Shown here: positions 26,001 through 35,110 of the stretch, piece by piece
Position numbering within the stretch: the first letter of the stretch is position 1
Layout of the letters: each line of letters starts with the position of its first letter
Program-made: the position numbers and the translations under genes
Assembly (NCBI GenBank): GCA_018818125.1
Contig: JAHISQ010000156.1
Location: forward strand, 1 to 64,000
Source of the DNA: Candidatus Rifleibacteriota bacterium
GTDB taxonomy: Bacteria > Muiribacteriota > Ozemobacteria > Ozemobacterales > Ozemobacteraceae
Direction of reading: 5' to 3'
Length of the DNA: 64,000 bases
Notes under the pieces: generated by a model
What the model was told of the DNA's origin: nothing
Databases searched by the model: none
Seen by the model: only the letters and a program-made list of their open reading frames with translations

Positions 26001-26560
26001 GCACAAGGCAAAACAGCGGAATAACTCTGACCGAGCTTATGATTGCCACAACAATCATGGCTTTTGTCATATTGCCAATTTTTGGCCTGCTCAATTACAC
26101 CAACCGGGGCACCCGCGAACAGGACGCCGAAGGCATTGCCGCCAACCTCGCCAAAGAAGAAATGAATCGCCTGATGTTCATTATCTCCAGAGAAAACCTG
26201 CTAAGCGGTGCCGGAGCTCCATTAGAATGGTCTTTTGGTGCTGACTACGACATCAAAGGCAACAAGTTTTCAGGCGAATATACAGTTTACCCGTTTTCGA
26301 ACACCGAACTTGCCTTCTCCATTCCTAAATTTGTATTTCATGACCCAATGAACTGCTCCAGCGGGCTGGAGACAACCCCCGGGACCACTCTTGGCACGGC
26401 GCAACCAATGACAATCGCCGAGGTCTACCCTGATTCAGCGGGTTTATGCCGCCTTGCAGATATAAAACTGGTTGTAAAATGGCGATTGCCAAGCGGTGAA
26501 TATAACGAAATCAGTCAATTCGAACTCCTGGCAAGGAGAGCTTTTCTTGTTAAAGAATAA
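25997..26560 (+). CDS. Prepilin-type protein, GspI/PilV-like
   Basis: Overlaps the preceding gene by ATGA. The leader MSTRQNSG is cleaved before ITLTELMIATTIMAF with Glu at +5. The next helix (EGIAANLAKEEMNRLMF) is the GspI/PilV hallmark: these proteins have an Ala/Glu-rich helix after the TM. A short beta domain follows, with KWRLPSGEYNEISQFELL at the end. It probably forms a tip complex with the neighbouring pseudopilins. Confidence 0.86.
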   Translation: MSTRQNSGITLTELMIATTIMAFVILPIFGLLNYTNRGTREQDAEGIAANLAKEEMNRLMFIISRENLLSGAGAPLEWSFGADYDIKGNKFSGEYTVYPFSNTELAFSIPKFVFHDPMNCSSGLETTPGTTLGTAQPMTIAEVYPDSAGLCRLADIKLVVKWRLPSGEYNEISQFELLARRAFLVKE

Positions 26561-27113
26561 AAGCAAATCAAGAAACGGCCTCGCTCTACCACTGGTGCTG
26601 GCATTTGCTGTCTGCATCATGATTTTCACAGCCTCTCTGGTCTATTTCCGCAAAGAATCAAAGCAGCAGAACCTGACTAACATCCATTTTTTGCAGGCCA
26701 ATTTTCTCGCCCAATCAGCCATTCAGATGATGATGCTTAAACTCAGCGCCTTTCCGCAGGAAGCTTGTGATGCTGGGGTATTATCTCTGGGATATTGTCC
26801 TTTTAGAGGAATTATTGCCGGCAGCGGGCTTAACCCAAGTCCCGGCAACGCTAATCAGCAAGGGCTGGTAGATTTCTATTCAGATTGCAGCAGCGAGAGC
26901 TTCCCATGGAAAATTCCGGGAATCACTCAAAGCGACTGGAAATTTACCACTACCAATTTCAAGGTAATCAGCGCTTATACCAACCCAGATGAGCGCCAGC
27001 TGGTTATATCAGCACAGACAACTGCCGTGGGTGAAGCGACTCTTCATCGTGGCGACATGGGTGTGCGCAAGGAAGAGATGATCAAAACTGTTAAGCTGAC
27101 AAGAGAAAACTAG
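26547..27113 (+). CDS. GspK/PilX-like pseudopilin without Glu5
   Basis: The TTG at 26547 is chosen because AAGGAG lies 8 nt upstream; it overlaps the preceding gene by 14 bp. The leader LKNKSKSRNG is followed by LALPLVLAFAVCIMI, so the +5 Glu is absent, as in GspK and PilX. FLQANFLAQSAIQMMMLKLSAF matches the helix after the TM in PilX-type proteins. The C-terminus is beta-rich and ends with basic residues. Gene order J-I-K-like suggests a complete pseudopilus tip. Confidence 0.82.
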   Translation: MLKNKSKSRNGLALPLVLAFAVCIMIFTASLVYFRKESKQQNLTNIHFLQANFLAQSAIQMMMLKLSAFPQEACDAGVLSLGYCPFRGIIAGSGLNPSPGNANQQGLVDFYSDCSSESFPWKIPGITQSDWKFTTTNFKVISAYTNPDERQLVISAQTTAVGEATLHRGDMGVRKEEMIKTVKLTREN

Positions 27114-27131
27114 TCCTTTGAGGAGGAACAC

Positions 27132-29747
27132 ATGTTTGCAAAATTTTGTTGTGCCCTGATTCTGGTTTTTGTATTAATTTTACCGGAAGCGTTTGCGTGC
27201 AGTCTCCCGGCCGAGCCCTGTGCTGCAATTGTGCCGATCGATGCAGCAGGAAACGGCATGACACTGGTAACCGAGGGCAACAAGTTCTTTTATATTGTAC
27301 CCCAGGGAACTACCAGCTCTTTCAAGATTGTCTGGGACCCGGCAGCCCACAACACAGGCAACGCTCTGGCAAGCTCCAAATATGAATGGTGCACCAAAGC
27401 AGGCATAGGAAGAGAACCCGGAACAGACAGCCCAAATGGCTATGGATATTTTCCGATTCAGTCGATGGCTGACTTTTTCTCGGTGCGCGGCAACAGCGGA
27501 AGCGTACAGGAAGCCTTCGCCCGTGAAACAGGTCTTTCGACCGGAGATACTTTTATTCCATCGATTACCGGGCCCTATTCTATTCTGTCTGGATTTGTCA
27601 AACCTGGCAATCAGGGTCGAGTAACGACCTTGGGCAATCAATCTAACGAATACCCGGCACCTGGAAATGCTGACATTGTTGGAATGAGCAACACTACTAT
27701 CACCAGTGCTATTGATGGCAATTTTCCTAATGTTTCATGGATGACAACAAAAATACCGATCACCACTCTTCGACCAATTCCCCTAGGTGGAGAAATATTC
27801 GCTTACAGGGTAGCTCCAAACAAGGCTGTCGTAATAAGAGGCGAAGGGCTGTTGATCGAGGGTATGGAGATGGAACTTACCACTATTCGTCCATCTGATT
27901 ACAAGGCTTTCATTCGAACTGGCAATGAAGCTGCCGGGATCGAATTAGAATCCAATCCACAGATTGTATGGAGCGGAGATGGCGTCAACGGAACACCCGG
28001 ACCAGATTTCAGCGTTACGTTCGACACACCCAGCTTCAGCGGCAACACAGATCAATCAAAAATCAGACTCAAAGTCTGGTCTCCCGGTGCTGGCTTTGAG
28101 GTCAGCAATCTGTTCTGGGCCTGGAAAGAAAAGGTCTACACAAAAGAGTCGGATCGAGTAACTCTTGTTGCGGCAGTTCGTGATGCAAGCGGAACTATTA
28201 TCACTCCAGCCGTTACAGAAATGCGCGAAATCTGGAAAACAAATGACATTGACTATTTGTGCAGCGAAGAAATCATGATTAAGCTGGTAAAGTCCGCTGC
28301 TGAGGCGGGATCAACCGATTTCATTGTCTACGATACGCTATCCCCAATCGCTTCTGACTTTAAAATCACAGGCGCTGACAAAAACTTCAAACCAACCGGA
28401 CCTACTCAATTTGATTTCACACTCAAGGTGCTTGACACCAACCCATATCTGGACAAAACCTTCAATACTAACATTGGCGGAGTTTCTCTGGTGCAGAACA
28501 AAGCCAATCTAGACCTGCAGGTCTATTACTCTTATCCTGTCTACGAGTATTCTGCAGCAGGTAATCTAACCATGGACCAACTTAAGAATTCTGGTTATGG
28601 TCTTATTGATCTCGAAAGTCTGTCTGACAAAAAGCCAATTTTCAAGAGTTTTAAACATGAAACCAAATGGACTTGGAAAAAAGCTGATGTTGACCAGGCC
28701 AGCTTAGGAATTGGCACTTCAGAGAAATTGAATGGAAGTACCGGCAGATATGCTGGCTCGGCAACCACCATATCAGGCAAGTTTAATGTTCAGCAACCAA
28801 GGCCTTGGCATGAATGCAACGATGGCGGCGGCAAAAGCGAACCCGAGCCAGTTTTCAAGGTATTTGCTCTCAGCGCAGATTCTGCCGGCAAAAAGCTGAC
28901 TGCACATGACGAAATTAAAAATGAAATCGGTGACAGTCTGTTAACCGATGGAGCAAAACCTGGAGTTGCCTCAAACGAGATTGCGCACTTTCCGACCGAC
29001 AGTAATGAGATCCCTCCTGGCGACTCGCGCGGTCAGGTAACTGGCGGCAACATCGACGACTCGCGTTGGAGCAACATCGAACTACTCAAAGTCAAAGACG
29101 AGATTGGGCCGGAGATCCAGGTAGTAGTTTTCGACACCAGAACCAACCGCTATCATGTGTTCGGCACCAAGCAGAATGTGGCCGCCGGCTTTTCTGAATT
29201 TGGTGGCGCTGGTCTGAAGCAAGATTACTCAAGCGGTAACGTGCCTTATCTTGGTAAAGAAAGTGACATCTCAGGCGCTCACCAGTTTAACGCTATTCCC
29301 AACAACGACCTTCTTGCCCTCAAAGATTTGTTTGACATATATATGGTCGCTACAGAGGCGGTTTCGACTGTCAACGATGACAGCCAGAAGGGCTTTGTCT
29401 GCCAGCAGAATAACCGCCTGGTTTTCTATATAAGGGCAGTTGATAACATCAACAGCTATCTGGCCACAAAAAACTCTGGCATCTCAGCCCTTACCTGCAA
29501 TCTCACCGACAAAGTTCCGGTGGAAGCTAAGGACTGGCCGACTCCTGCAAACATGCTCAAACCGATTGAGCATGTTTTCAGATTCGAAAATGTCGATGAC
29601 AACGGCGCCATAAGCCCGGAATACTCGCTCACAGTCAATGCAAGAGATTATTCTGGCAACACCCGTGATTTCAAGCTCAACATTGCTGTTCTAGGCCGCA
29701 AGCTCGACATTCGTACTCTTGAAGAAAGACGCAAACGTGTAAACTGA
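27132..29747 (+). CDS. Large secreted protein behind pseudopilin genes
   Basis: GAGGAGG precedes the ATG. A signal peptide (MFAKFCCALILVFVLILPEAFA) ends AFAC, so it may be a lipoprotein or be cut after AFA. The remaining 850 residues have alternating strands, many Asp, Gly, Asn and Ser, and no recognisable enzyme motif. Segments such as GGEIFAYRVAPNKAVVIRGE and AFIRTGNEAAGIELESNPQI suggest Ig-like or adhesin-like domains. It follows the three pseudopilin genes after an 18-bp gap and shares their transcript, so it is a candidate client or tip adhesin of that system (inference). The transcript ends at the terminator 19 bp after the stop. Confidence 0.78.
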   Translation: MFAKFCCALILVFVLILPEAFACSLPAEPCAAIVPIDAAGNGMTLVTEGNKFFYIVPQGTTSSFKIVWDPAAHNTGNALASSKYEWCTKAGIGREPGTDSPNGYGYFPIQSMADFFSVRGNSGSVQEAFARETGLSTGDTFIPSITGPYSILSGFVKPGNQGRVTTLGNQSNEYPAPGNADIVGMSNTTITSAIDGNFPNVSWMTTKIPITTLRPIPLGGEIFAYRVAPNKAVVIRGEGLLIEGMEMELTTIRPSDYKAFIRTGNEAAGIELESNPQIVWSGDGVNGTPGPDFSVTFDTPSFSGNTDQSKIRLKVWSPGAGFEVSNLFWAWKEKVYTKESDRVTLVAAVRDASGTIITPAVTEMREIWKTNDIDYLCSEEIMIKLVKSAAEAGSTDFIVYDTLSPIASDFKITGADKNFKPTGPTQFDFTLKVLDTNPYLDKTFNTNIGGVSLVQNKANLDLQVYYSYPVYEYSAAGNLTMDQLKNSGYGLIDLESLSDKKPIFKSFKHETKWTWKKADVDQASLGIGTSEKLNGSTGRYAGSATTISGKFNVQQPRPWHECNDGGGKSEPEPVFKVFALSADSAGKKLTAHDEIKNEIGDSLLTDGAKPGVASNEIAHFPTDSNEIPPGDSRGQVTGGNIDDSRWSNIELLKVKDEIGPEIQVVVFDTRTNRYHVFGTKQNVAAGFSEFGGAGLKQDYSSGNVPYLGKESDISGAHQFNAIPNNDLLALKDLFDIYMVATEAVSTVNDDSQKGFVCQQNNRLVFYIRAVDNINSYLATKNSGISALTCNLTDKVPVEAKDWPTPANMLKPIEHVFRFENVDDNGAISPEYSLTVNARDYSGNTRDFKLNIAVLGRKLDIRTLEERRKRVN

Positions 29748-29766
29748 GTCTTTAATTGAATCTGCA

Positions 29767-29800
29767 GCCCCTGGCAGGAACCTACTGCCAGGGGCTTTTT
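29767..29800 (+). terminator. Intrinsic terminator
   Basis: An 11-bp perfect stem GCCCCTGGCAG (29767-29777) with CTGCCAGGGGC (29785-29795), loop of 7 and five T. It closes the pseudopilin operon. Confidence 0.92.
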
Positions 29801-29851
29801 ATCGGGATTTTCGCGTAGCAAATAAATTACAGAGAGTGATTCAGCCCGATC

Positions 29852-29880
29852 TTTACATTTACTTCTATCTCGTTTATAAT
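29852..29880 (+). promoter_or_regulatory. Promoter of tig-clpP-clpX
   Basis: TTTACA (29852-29857), 17-bp spacer and a perfect TATAAT (29875-29880). Start near 29887 leaves a leader of about 73 nt to the tig ATG. Confidence 0.8.
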
Positions 29881-29959
29881 TATGCATTCATGCTGCAGTG
29901 CATGGTATTTTGTATTATTGTGCAAATCAGAAATTCTCTCCTCAAGGAGTTATTGCATT

Positions 29960-31294
29960 ATGTTGAAGACACAGGTTCAGGAACTGGAAGCCAACAGAGT
30001 CGCACTCACCGTCGAAGTTGAGGCCACAAAAGTTAATGCTGCATACGCCAGCTTTTATTCACGTGCCGCACGCTCGATCAAAATTCCCGGCTTCAGACAG
30101 GGCAAGATCCCTAAAGCTGTTCTGGTTAAACACATTGGGCCAGATTCAGTAAAAGAGCAGGTTGAAGAAGAACTGGTCCAGGAAGTATACCCACAAGCGA
30201 TCAAAGAAACCAAATTGCACCCGGTAAGCCGTTTTGAGCTCGAAGAATCAAACCTGGCCGAGGGACAGCCATTTGTTTTCAAGGCAGTTTTTGAAGTAAG
30301 ACCAAGACTCGGCGAATTCAACTATAAGAGTTATACTTCGCAGGTACAGCGAGAAATCGTCGATGAAGAAAGCGTTAGCAAGGTAATTGGGCAGGTTCGC
30401 GAGCAACACAGCAAAACCGAACCGGTAGAAAATGCCAGCCTCGAAGTTGACGACTACTTTTCTGCCACCATCGAAGTCGCTCACGAAGGAGCAGTTGACA
30501 GCGAACTCTCTGACGAAAAAGCAGCCCACAAGCTGGTCGAAAACGACAAACTGTTCAGCCCCTGCGTGGGTATGAAGGTCGGCGAAATCCGCACTTATCA
30601 AATCAAGATCGACAGTGATGAAGAAAAGAACTCAAAATATTATGGCAAGACTCTTGATTACAAGGTAACTCTTAACCGTGTATCACGCCCCACTCTTCCG
30701 GAGCTCAATGACGAATTTGCCAAACAGCTTGGCGATTTCGAAAGTCTCGAAGCTCTCAAGACCAAAATAAGAGAAGATCTCGAAGAGCGCGCCAAATATG
30801 ATGCCGAAGAACGAGCGTTCGAAGGCATTCTAGATCAGATCATCGAAAGCTATAGCTTTGACGTTCCTGAAGCAATGGTTCAGAGCACAATCGACTTTTT
30901 CATTCAAGGCCTTGATCGACGCTGGCGTCAATTCGGCACCACAATCCAGGACTATCTGCGCAATTCCGGCAAGGATGTCAATGAATTCCGCGAAACCTTC
31001 AGGGAACGCGCAGTTCGCCAGACAAGAACCATGCTGCTCATCGACGCCATTGGTGAGCGCGAAAATATTGAAGTAACCGATGCAGATTATCGCGAAGAAA
31101 TCGAGAAGCGTGCCAAAGAATATAATATGACCGTAGAGAAGCTGTTAACCACGCTTACCGAGTCTGATGGCGAAGAAAATGTAAGATTTTCGCTAAGAAG
31201 TCAAAAAATTCGTGATTTTTTACTCAAAAATAACCAGATTAATTACGATATGGTTAAGGACGCTGATATCAACAAGGGGGAATCTGACGCGTGA
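29960..31294 (+). CDS. tig: Trigger factor
   Basis: Trigger factor is the ribosome-bound chaperone with a peptidyl-prolyl isomerase domain. The start at 29960 (AAGGAG upstream) gives MLKTQVQELEANRVALTVE, the family beginning, and 444 aa. The ribosome-binding signature is KIPGFRQGKIPKAVL near residues 39-53. The PPIase domain lies around 150-240 (DDYFSATIEVAHEG to YKVTLNRVSRPTLPELND), and the C-terminal helical chaperone domain follows (300-444). An upstream in-frame extension to 29882 runs through promoter sequence and was not used. clpP starts inside its stop codon (GTGA). Confidence 0.95.
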   Translation: MLKTQVQELEANRVALTVEVEATKVNAAYASFYSRAARSIKIPGFRQGKIPKAVLVKHIGPDSVKEQVEEELVQEVYPQAIKETKLHPVSRFELEESNLAEGQPFVFKAVFEVRPRLGEFNYKSYTSQVQREIVDEESVSKVIGQVREQHSKTEPVENASLEVDDYFSATIEVAHEGAVDSELSDEKAAHKLVENDKLFSPCVGMKVGEIRTYQIKIDSDEEKNSKYYGKTLDYKVTLNRVSRPTLPELNDEFAKQLGDFESLEALKTKIREDLEERAKYDAEERAFEGILDQIIESYSFDVPEAMVQSTIDFFIQGLDRRWRQFGTTIQDYLRNSGKDVNEFRETFRERAVRQTRTMLLIDAIGERENIEVTDADYREEIEKRAKEYNMTVEKLLTTLTESDGEENVRFSLRSQKIRDFLLKNNQINYDMVKDADINKGESDA

Positions 31295-31899
31295 CTCTCG
31301 TACCAATAGTAATTGAACAAAGCAGTCGAGGCGAACGTGCGTTTGACATCTATTCGCGCCTTCTTAAAGATCGTATCATCTTTCTAGGTGGCGGAATCGA
31401 TGACAATATAGCTGATGTGGTCGTAGCTCAGCTTCTGTTCCTCGAATCAGAAGACCCCGAAAAGGATATCTCAATCTACATCAACAGCCCCGGTGGCGTA
31501 GTAACCGCGGGCATGGCCATCTATGACACCATGCAGTACATCAAGCCTGATGTAAGTACAATCTGCATGGGTCAGGCGGCCAGCATGGGGGCGCTGCTTC
31601 TTGGAGCTGGCGCCAAGGGCAAACGTTACGCCCTTCCCAACGCGCGTATCATGATTCACCAGCCATTAGGCGGCGCTCAGGGTCAGGCCAGCGATATCGA
31701 AATTCAGGCTCAGGAAATTCTGCGCATGAAAGATATGCTCAATGACATTCTGGCTCACCACACTGGCCAGCCGATCAAGCGGGTAAAACGTGATACCGAC
31801 CGTGACTTTTTCATGTCTTCGAAGGAAGCCAAAGAATATGGTCTGATTGATGAAGTTGTGCAGCGCAAAGTAGTCGAAGCTAAATCCAACGAGGAGTAA
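31291..31899 (+). CDS. clpP: ATP-dependent Clp protease proteolytic subunit
   Basis: ClpP forms two heptameric rings that degrade proteins fed by ClpX. The catalytic triad is present: Ser98 in GQAASMGALLL, His123 in MIHQPLGG and Asp172 in DTDRDFFMS. Length is 202 aa. The GTG start overlaps the tig stop by 4 bp and follows GGGGGA. It is the middle gene of the classical tig-clpP-clpX operon. The N-terminal TLVPIVIEQSSRGER corresponds to the propeptide and axial loop region. Confidence 0.97.
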   Translation: MTLVPIVIEQSSRGERAFDIYSRLLKDRIIFLGGGIDDNIADVVVAQLLFLESEDPEKDISIYINSPGGVVTAGMAIYDTMQYIKPDVSTICMGQAASMGALLLGAGAKGKRYALPNARIMIHQPLGGAQGQASDIEIQAQEILRMKDMLNDILAHHTGQPIKRVKRDTDRDFFMSSKEAKEYGLIDEVVQRKVVEAKSNEE

Positions 31900-31901
31900 G
31901 C

Positions 31902-33149
31902 ATGCTTTCAAAGACCCCTCAATTCCGTTGTTCTTTCTGCGGAAAGAGTCAGGATCAGGTTCGCAAGCTGATTGCAGGACCCGAGGTCTATATTTGCGAC
32001 GAATGTATCGGCCTTTGTAACGAGATCATCCTTGAAGAAATGAACGACGACGTTCCTCTTGCGTTTCAGAATGCTCTTAAACCTAAAGAGATCGTTAAAA
32101 CGCTCGATCAGTATGTCGTTGGTCAGGAACGCGCCAAAAAGATCCTTTCTGTCGCAGTTTACAACCACTACAAGCGTATCTCACTTGAAGATACTCTGCC
32201 GCATCGAGACGATGTTGAAGTGCAGAAATCCAATGTACTGTTGATTGGACCTACCGGCTCTGGCAAGACTCACATTGCCCAGACACTGGCCAAACTGCTC
32301 AACGTGCCGTTCTGCATTGCCGATGCTACAACTCTAACTGAAGCAGGCTACGTTGGCGAAGACGTAGAGAGTATTCTGCTCAACCTGTTGCGTGCCGCTG
32401 ATTACGATGTACAGAAAGCCGAGCGCGGAATCATCTACATTGACGAAATCGACAAGATCGCTCGAAAAAGCGAGAATGTCTCGATTACCCGCGACGTCTC
32501 CGGTGAAGGAGTTCAGCAGGCATTGCTCAAACTGCTTGAGGGAAAAATAGCGCATGTGCCGCCACAGGGCGGGCGCAAACACCCACATCAGGATTACATT
32601 CAGATCAATACCAAGAACATTCTCTTCCTGCTTGGCGGAGCCTTTGAGGGGGTCGAAAAATTCATCGAGACCCGCTCAATCCCCAGGACTATGGGCTTTG
32701 GCTCAACCCCGTTGATGAAAAGCGAACGACGGGTTGGTGAGCTGCTCAAAGACGTAATGCCCGAAGATTTGCTGCGATTTGGCCTTATTCCAGAATTCAT
32801 CGGCCGCGTGCCGATAATGGCCACCTTCGACAATCTTCAGGTCGAAGATCTGGTCAAGATTCTCACTGACCCCAAAGACGCTCTTCTCAAGCAATACAGC
32901 CGACTGATGCGGATGGAAGGTGTAGACCTCGAAATTACGCCAAAAGCTTTGCAGGCAATCGCCCGTAAAGCCATCGATCAGAACACTGGTGCGCGCGGTC
33001 TGCGCAGAATTATCGAGGAACTGATGCTTGATCTGATGTATGATATTCCATCAGACACCAACATCGGCAAAGTGATAATTCATGAGCGTTGCGTCGACAA
33101 AAAGGAACCTTACCAGATCATCTACAAGCTCGAAAGTCAGATCGCCTGA
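31902..33149 (+). CDS. clpX: Clp protease ATP-binding subunit ClpX
   Basis: ClpX is the AAA+ unfoldase partner of ClpP. The zinc-binding domain has Cys10, Cys13, Cys32 and Cys35 (CSFC and CDEC). Walker A is GPTGSGKT, Walker B is IIYIDEID, and the pore loop GYVG and the IGF-type region are in the usual order; GARGLRRIIEELMLD marks the C-terminal D2 subdomain. Length 415 aa. It begins 2 bp after clpP. A terminator follows before mtnP. Confidence 0.97.
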   Translation: MLSKTPQFRCSFCGKSQDQVRKLIAGPEVYICDECIGLCNEIILEEMNDDVPLAFQNALKPKEIVKTLDQYVVGQERAKKILSVAVYNHYKRISLEDTLPHRDDVEVQKSNVLLIGPTGSGKTHIAQTLAKLLNVPFCIADATTLTEAGYVGEDVESILLNLLRAADYDVQKAERGIIYIDEIDKIARKSENVSITRDVSGEGVQQALLKLLEGKIAHVPPQGGRKHPHQDYIQINTKNILFLLGGAFEGVEKFIETRSIPRTMGFGSTPLMKSERRVGELLKDVMPEDLLRFGLIPEFIGRVPIMATFDNLQVEDLVKILTDPKDALLKQYSRLMRMEGVDLEITPKALQAIARKAIDQNTGARGLRRIIEELMLDLMYDIPSDTNIGKVIIHERCVDKKEPYQIIYKLESQIA

Positions 33150-33179
33150 CCCCGGAATAACCGGTTGCATACGAAACAG

Positions 33180-33214
33180 ACACAGGGGTTCACCTTCGAA
33201 CCCCTGTGTTTTAT
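33180..33214 (+). terminator. Intrinsic terminator after clpX
   Basis: A 12-bp stem, ACACAGGGGTTC (33180-33191) with GAACCCCTGTGT (33198-33209), followed by TTTATTT. The core AGGGGTTC/GAACCCCT recurs in the terminator after mtnP. Confidence 0.9.
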
Positions 33215-33234
33215 TTATTCATAAAGAGGTAAAT

Positions 33235-34047
33235 ATGAGAAACACCAGCAAAGCCGACATCGGTATTTTCAGCGGCAGCGGCATGTATGATCTGCCCGTC
33301 GACAAGGTCGAGAAAATCAAGATTTCGACGCCTTACGGAGCACCCAGTGATGTAATAGACATCTGCACGATCGGCGACAAAAGGGTTGCCTTTTTGCCGC
33401 GACATGGGCGTAATCATAGTCTTCCGCCCCACAAAATTAATTATCGCGCCAATCTCTGGGCGATGAAGGAACTGGGAGTCTCGCGCATTGTTTCACCCTG
33501 TGCAGTTGGCTCGCTGCAGACCAACATAAAACCAGGCGATTTTGTAGTAACTGATCAATTTATCGATCGAACAAAAGGGCGCGACGACACTTTTGCCGAC
33601 GGGCCTGATGTCATGCACATTTCGGCAGCCGAACCATATTGCCCGCAGCTTCGCCAGTTGGCAATTGACGCCATACGTGCTGAAGGCGCCACCGCGCACG
33701 AATCTGGGACAATTGTAGTCATCAATGGCCCACGTTTTTCAAGCAAAGCCGAAAGCAAATGGTTTACCAGCATGGGCTGGCACACCGTAAACATGACACA
33801 GTATCCTGAGGTTGTACTGGCACAGGAACTGGGCATCTGCATTGTCAACGTGGCGATGATCACAGACTATGATGCCGGACTGGTCGGCGATGTGCCAGAA
33901 GTTACCACGAAAGAAGTGGTAAAAATGTTTCAGCACAGCATAGGAACCCTCCACAAGATCCTGATCCGCCTGGTTAAAGAAGTGCCAGTCGAGCGCACCG
34001 ACAAATGCCGATGCCATCTTAAGCCAGACGAGGCGTATTTCTTCTAA
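33235..34047 (+). CDS. mtnP: S-methyl-5'-thioadenosine phosphorylase
   Basis: MtnP cleaves methylthioadenosine with phosphate to adenine and methylthioribose-1-phosphate in the methionine salvage pathway. The ATG at 33235 follows AGAGG; a longer frame runs back into clpX and was rejected. Family motifs are present: GIFSGSGMYD, PRHGRNHSLPPHKINYRANLWA, SPCAVGSLQTNIKPGDFVV, NGPRFSSKAES and NMTQYPEVVLAQELG with the catalytic Asp region ITDYDAGL. Length 270 aa. It is monocistronic between two related hairpin terminators; no other methionine salvage genes are visible. Confidence 0.93.
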   Translation: MRNTSKADIGIFSGSGMYDLPVDKVEKIKISTPYGAPSDVIDICTIGDKRVAFLPRHGRNHSLPPHKINYRANLWAMKELGVSRIVSPCAVGSLQTNIKPGDFVVTDQFIDRTKGRDDTFADGPDVMHISAAEPYCPQLRQLAIDAIRAEGATAHESGTIVVINGPRFSSKAESKWFTSMGWHTVNMTQYPEVVLAQELGICIVNVAMITDYDAGLVGDVPEVTTKEVVKMFQHSIGTLHKILIRLVKEVPVERTDKCRCHLKPDEAYFF

Positions 34048-34064
34048 CATGTCTGTATAATAAC

Positions 34065-34103
34065 ACGTAGGGGTTCAGCGTCTGCTGAACCCCTACGTAT
34101 TTT
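34065..34103. terminator. Terminator between mtnP and PfkB gene
   Basis: A perfect 15-bp stem, ACGTAGGGGTTCAGC (34065-34079) with GCTGAACCCCTACGT (34084-34098) around GTCT, then ATTTT. It lies between convergent genes and may serve both strands. Confidence 0.9.
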
Positions 34104-34170
34104 AGAAACCCGTATATGTCTTGAAAACCAGTATGTTTTTTGTAAGCTGGATTAAAAAGACAAAATGCGA

Positions 34171-35082
34171 TTAATCTACTGTCACCATCTTTTTCAGCGC
34201 CTGATAGCGTTCTTCGATCAATTCCGGCTTGAGCGCAAGATATGAATCGAGGCTGAAGTTTTCGACAGTGATTGAGCCCATGGCGCTGCCGTAAAGCATG
34301 CTTCGGCGACACCCCATCTCGCTGTAGTCGCCATGGCGAGCGAGGCTACCCATAAAACCGCCGCCAAAAGAATCACCAGCGCCAGTCGGATCGGTGATAT
34401 CAAGACAAGGATAAGCCGGCACGAAAAAACGCGCTTCATTAGTTGCGCTCATGGCACCGAGTTCGCCCATTTTAATAATAATACGCTTCGGGCCCATCTG
34501 CAGGAGCTTATGAACTGCCGGTGCCAATTTCTTTTCTTCGGCCAGCATCATTGCTTCCTGTAAGTTGATGAAAAGAATGTCAACCTTGGCAATAGCCTGC
34601 TTGAGAAGGTCTCTGGATGTGTTTATCCAGAGATTCATGGTATCCAGGGCAATAACTTTGGGTTTATTGACCCTTTCGATAACCTTGAGCTGCAGAGCCG
34701 GGTGAATGTTGCCGAGAAACACGAGTTCGGCATTGCGATATTCTTCTGGCAACTGCGGATCGAAGGACTCGAATACATTGAGACGAGTGTCGTGAGTAGT
34801 GGCATCGCCAAAATCTTCACCGTAACTGCCAGCCCAGTGAAAGGTTTCACCCTCTTTTTTAATATCAAAACCGGACAAATCGACACCATGACTTTTCAAA
34901 AAGTCGACATGCACAGTCTCAAAGTCTTTGCCGGCAACACCGACCAGACCAACATTGGTAAAATAGCTGGCAACCGTTGAAAAATACACGGCCGAGCCGC
35001 CGAGAGCGCGTTCGCGCTTTCCTTTGGGAGTCTGCAGTGAATCATATGCAACCGAACCTACCACGATCATCTTAACGCTCAT
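34171..35082 (-). CDS. PfkB-family carbohydrate/nucleoside kinase
   Basis: A ribokinase-fold kinase of 303 aa. The N-terminal PfkB motif appears as ALGGSAVYFSTVASYF with VGVAGKD after it; the C-terminal signature DPTGAGDSFGGGF holds the catalytic Asp and the anion hole. GGAGGA precedes the ATG. Substrate cannot be read from sequence; sugars or nucleosides are both possible. It is convergent with mtnP and follows, 28 bp apart, a membrane transporter gene that may share the transcript, which suggests uptake and phosphorylation of a nucleoside-like compound (inference). Confidence 0.9.
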   Translation of the reverse strand: MSVKMIVVGSVAYDSLQTPKGKRERALGGSAVYFSTVASYFTNVGLVGVAGKDFETVHVDFLKSHGVDLSGFDIKKEGETFHWAGSYGEDFGDATTHDTRLNVFESFDPQLPEEYRNAELVFLGNIHPALQLKVIERVNKPKVIALDTMNLWINTSRDLLKQAIAKVDILFINLQEAMMLAEEKKLAPAVHKLLQMGPKRIIIKMGELGAMSATNEARFFVPAYPCLDITDPTGAGDSFGGGFMGSLARHGDYSEMGCRRSMLYGSAMGSITVENFSLDSYLALKPELIEERYQALKKMVTVD

Positions 35083-35110
35083 TTATTCCTCCAGAAAGTG
35101 TTATTTTGGC

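Noticed and set aside
27180..27641. Minus-strand frame inside the secreted protein gene
   Set aside because: No start signals, and it lies fully antisense to a long gene with a signal peptide and operon context.
29882..29959. Upstream start at 29882 for trigger factor
   Set aside because: It would begin at the -10 box; the family-typical N-terminus MLKTQVQ with AAGGAG upstream starts at 29960.
33082..33234. Upstream start for mtnP
   Set aside because: It overlaps clpX and the terminator at 33180-33214; the ATG at 33235 has a ribosome binding site and the correct family start.
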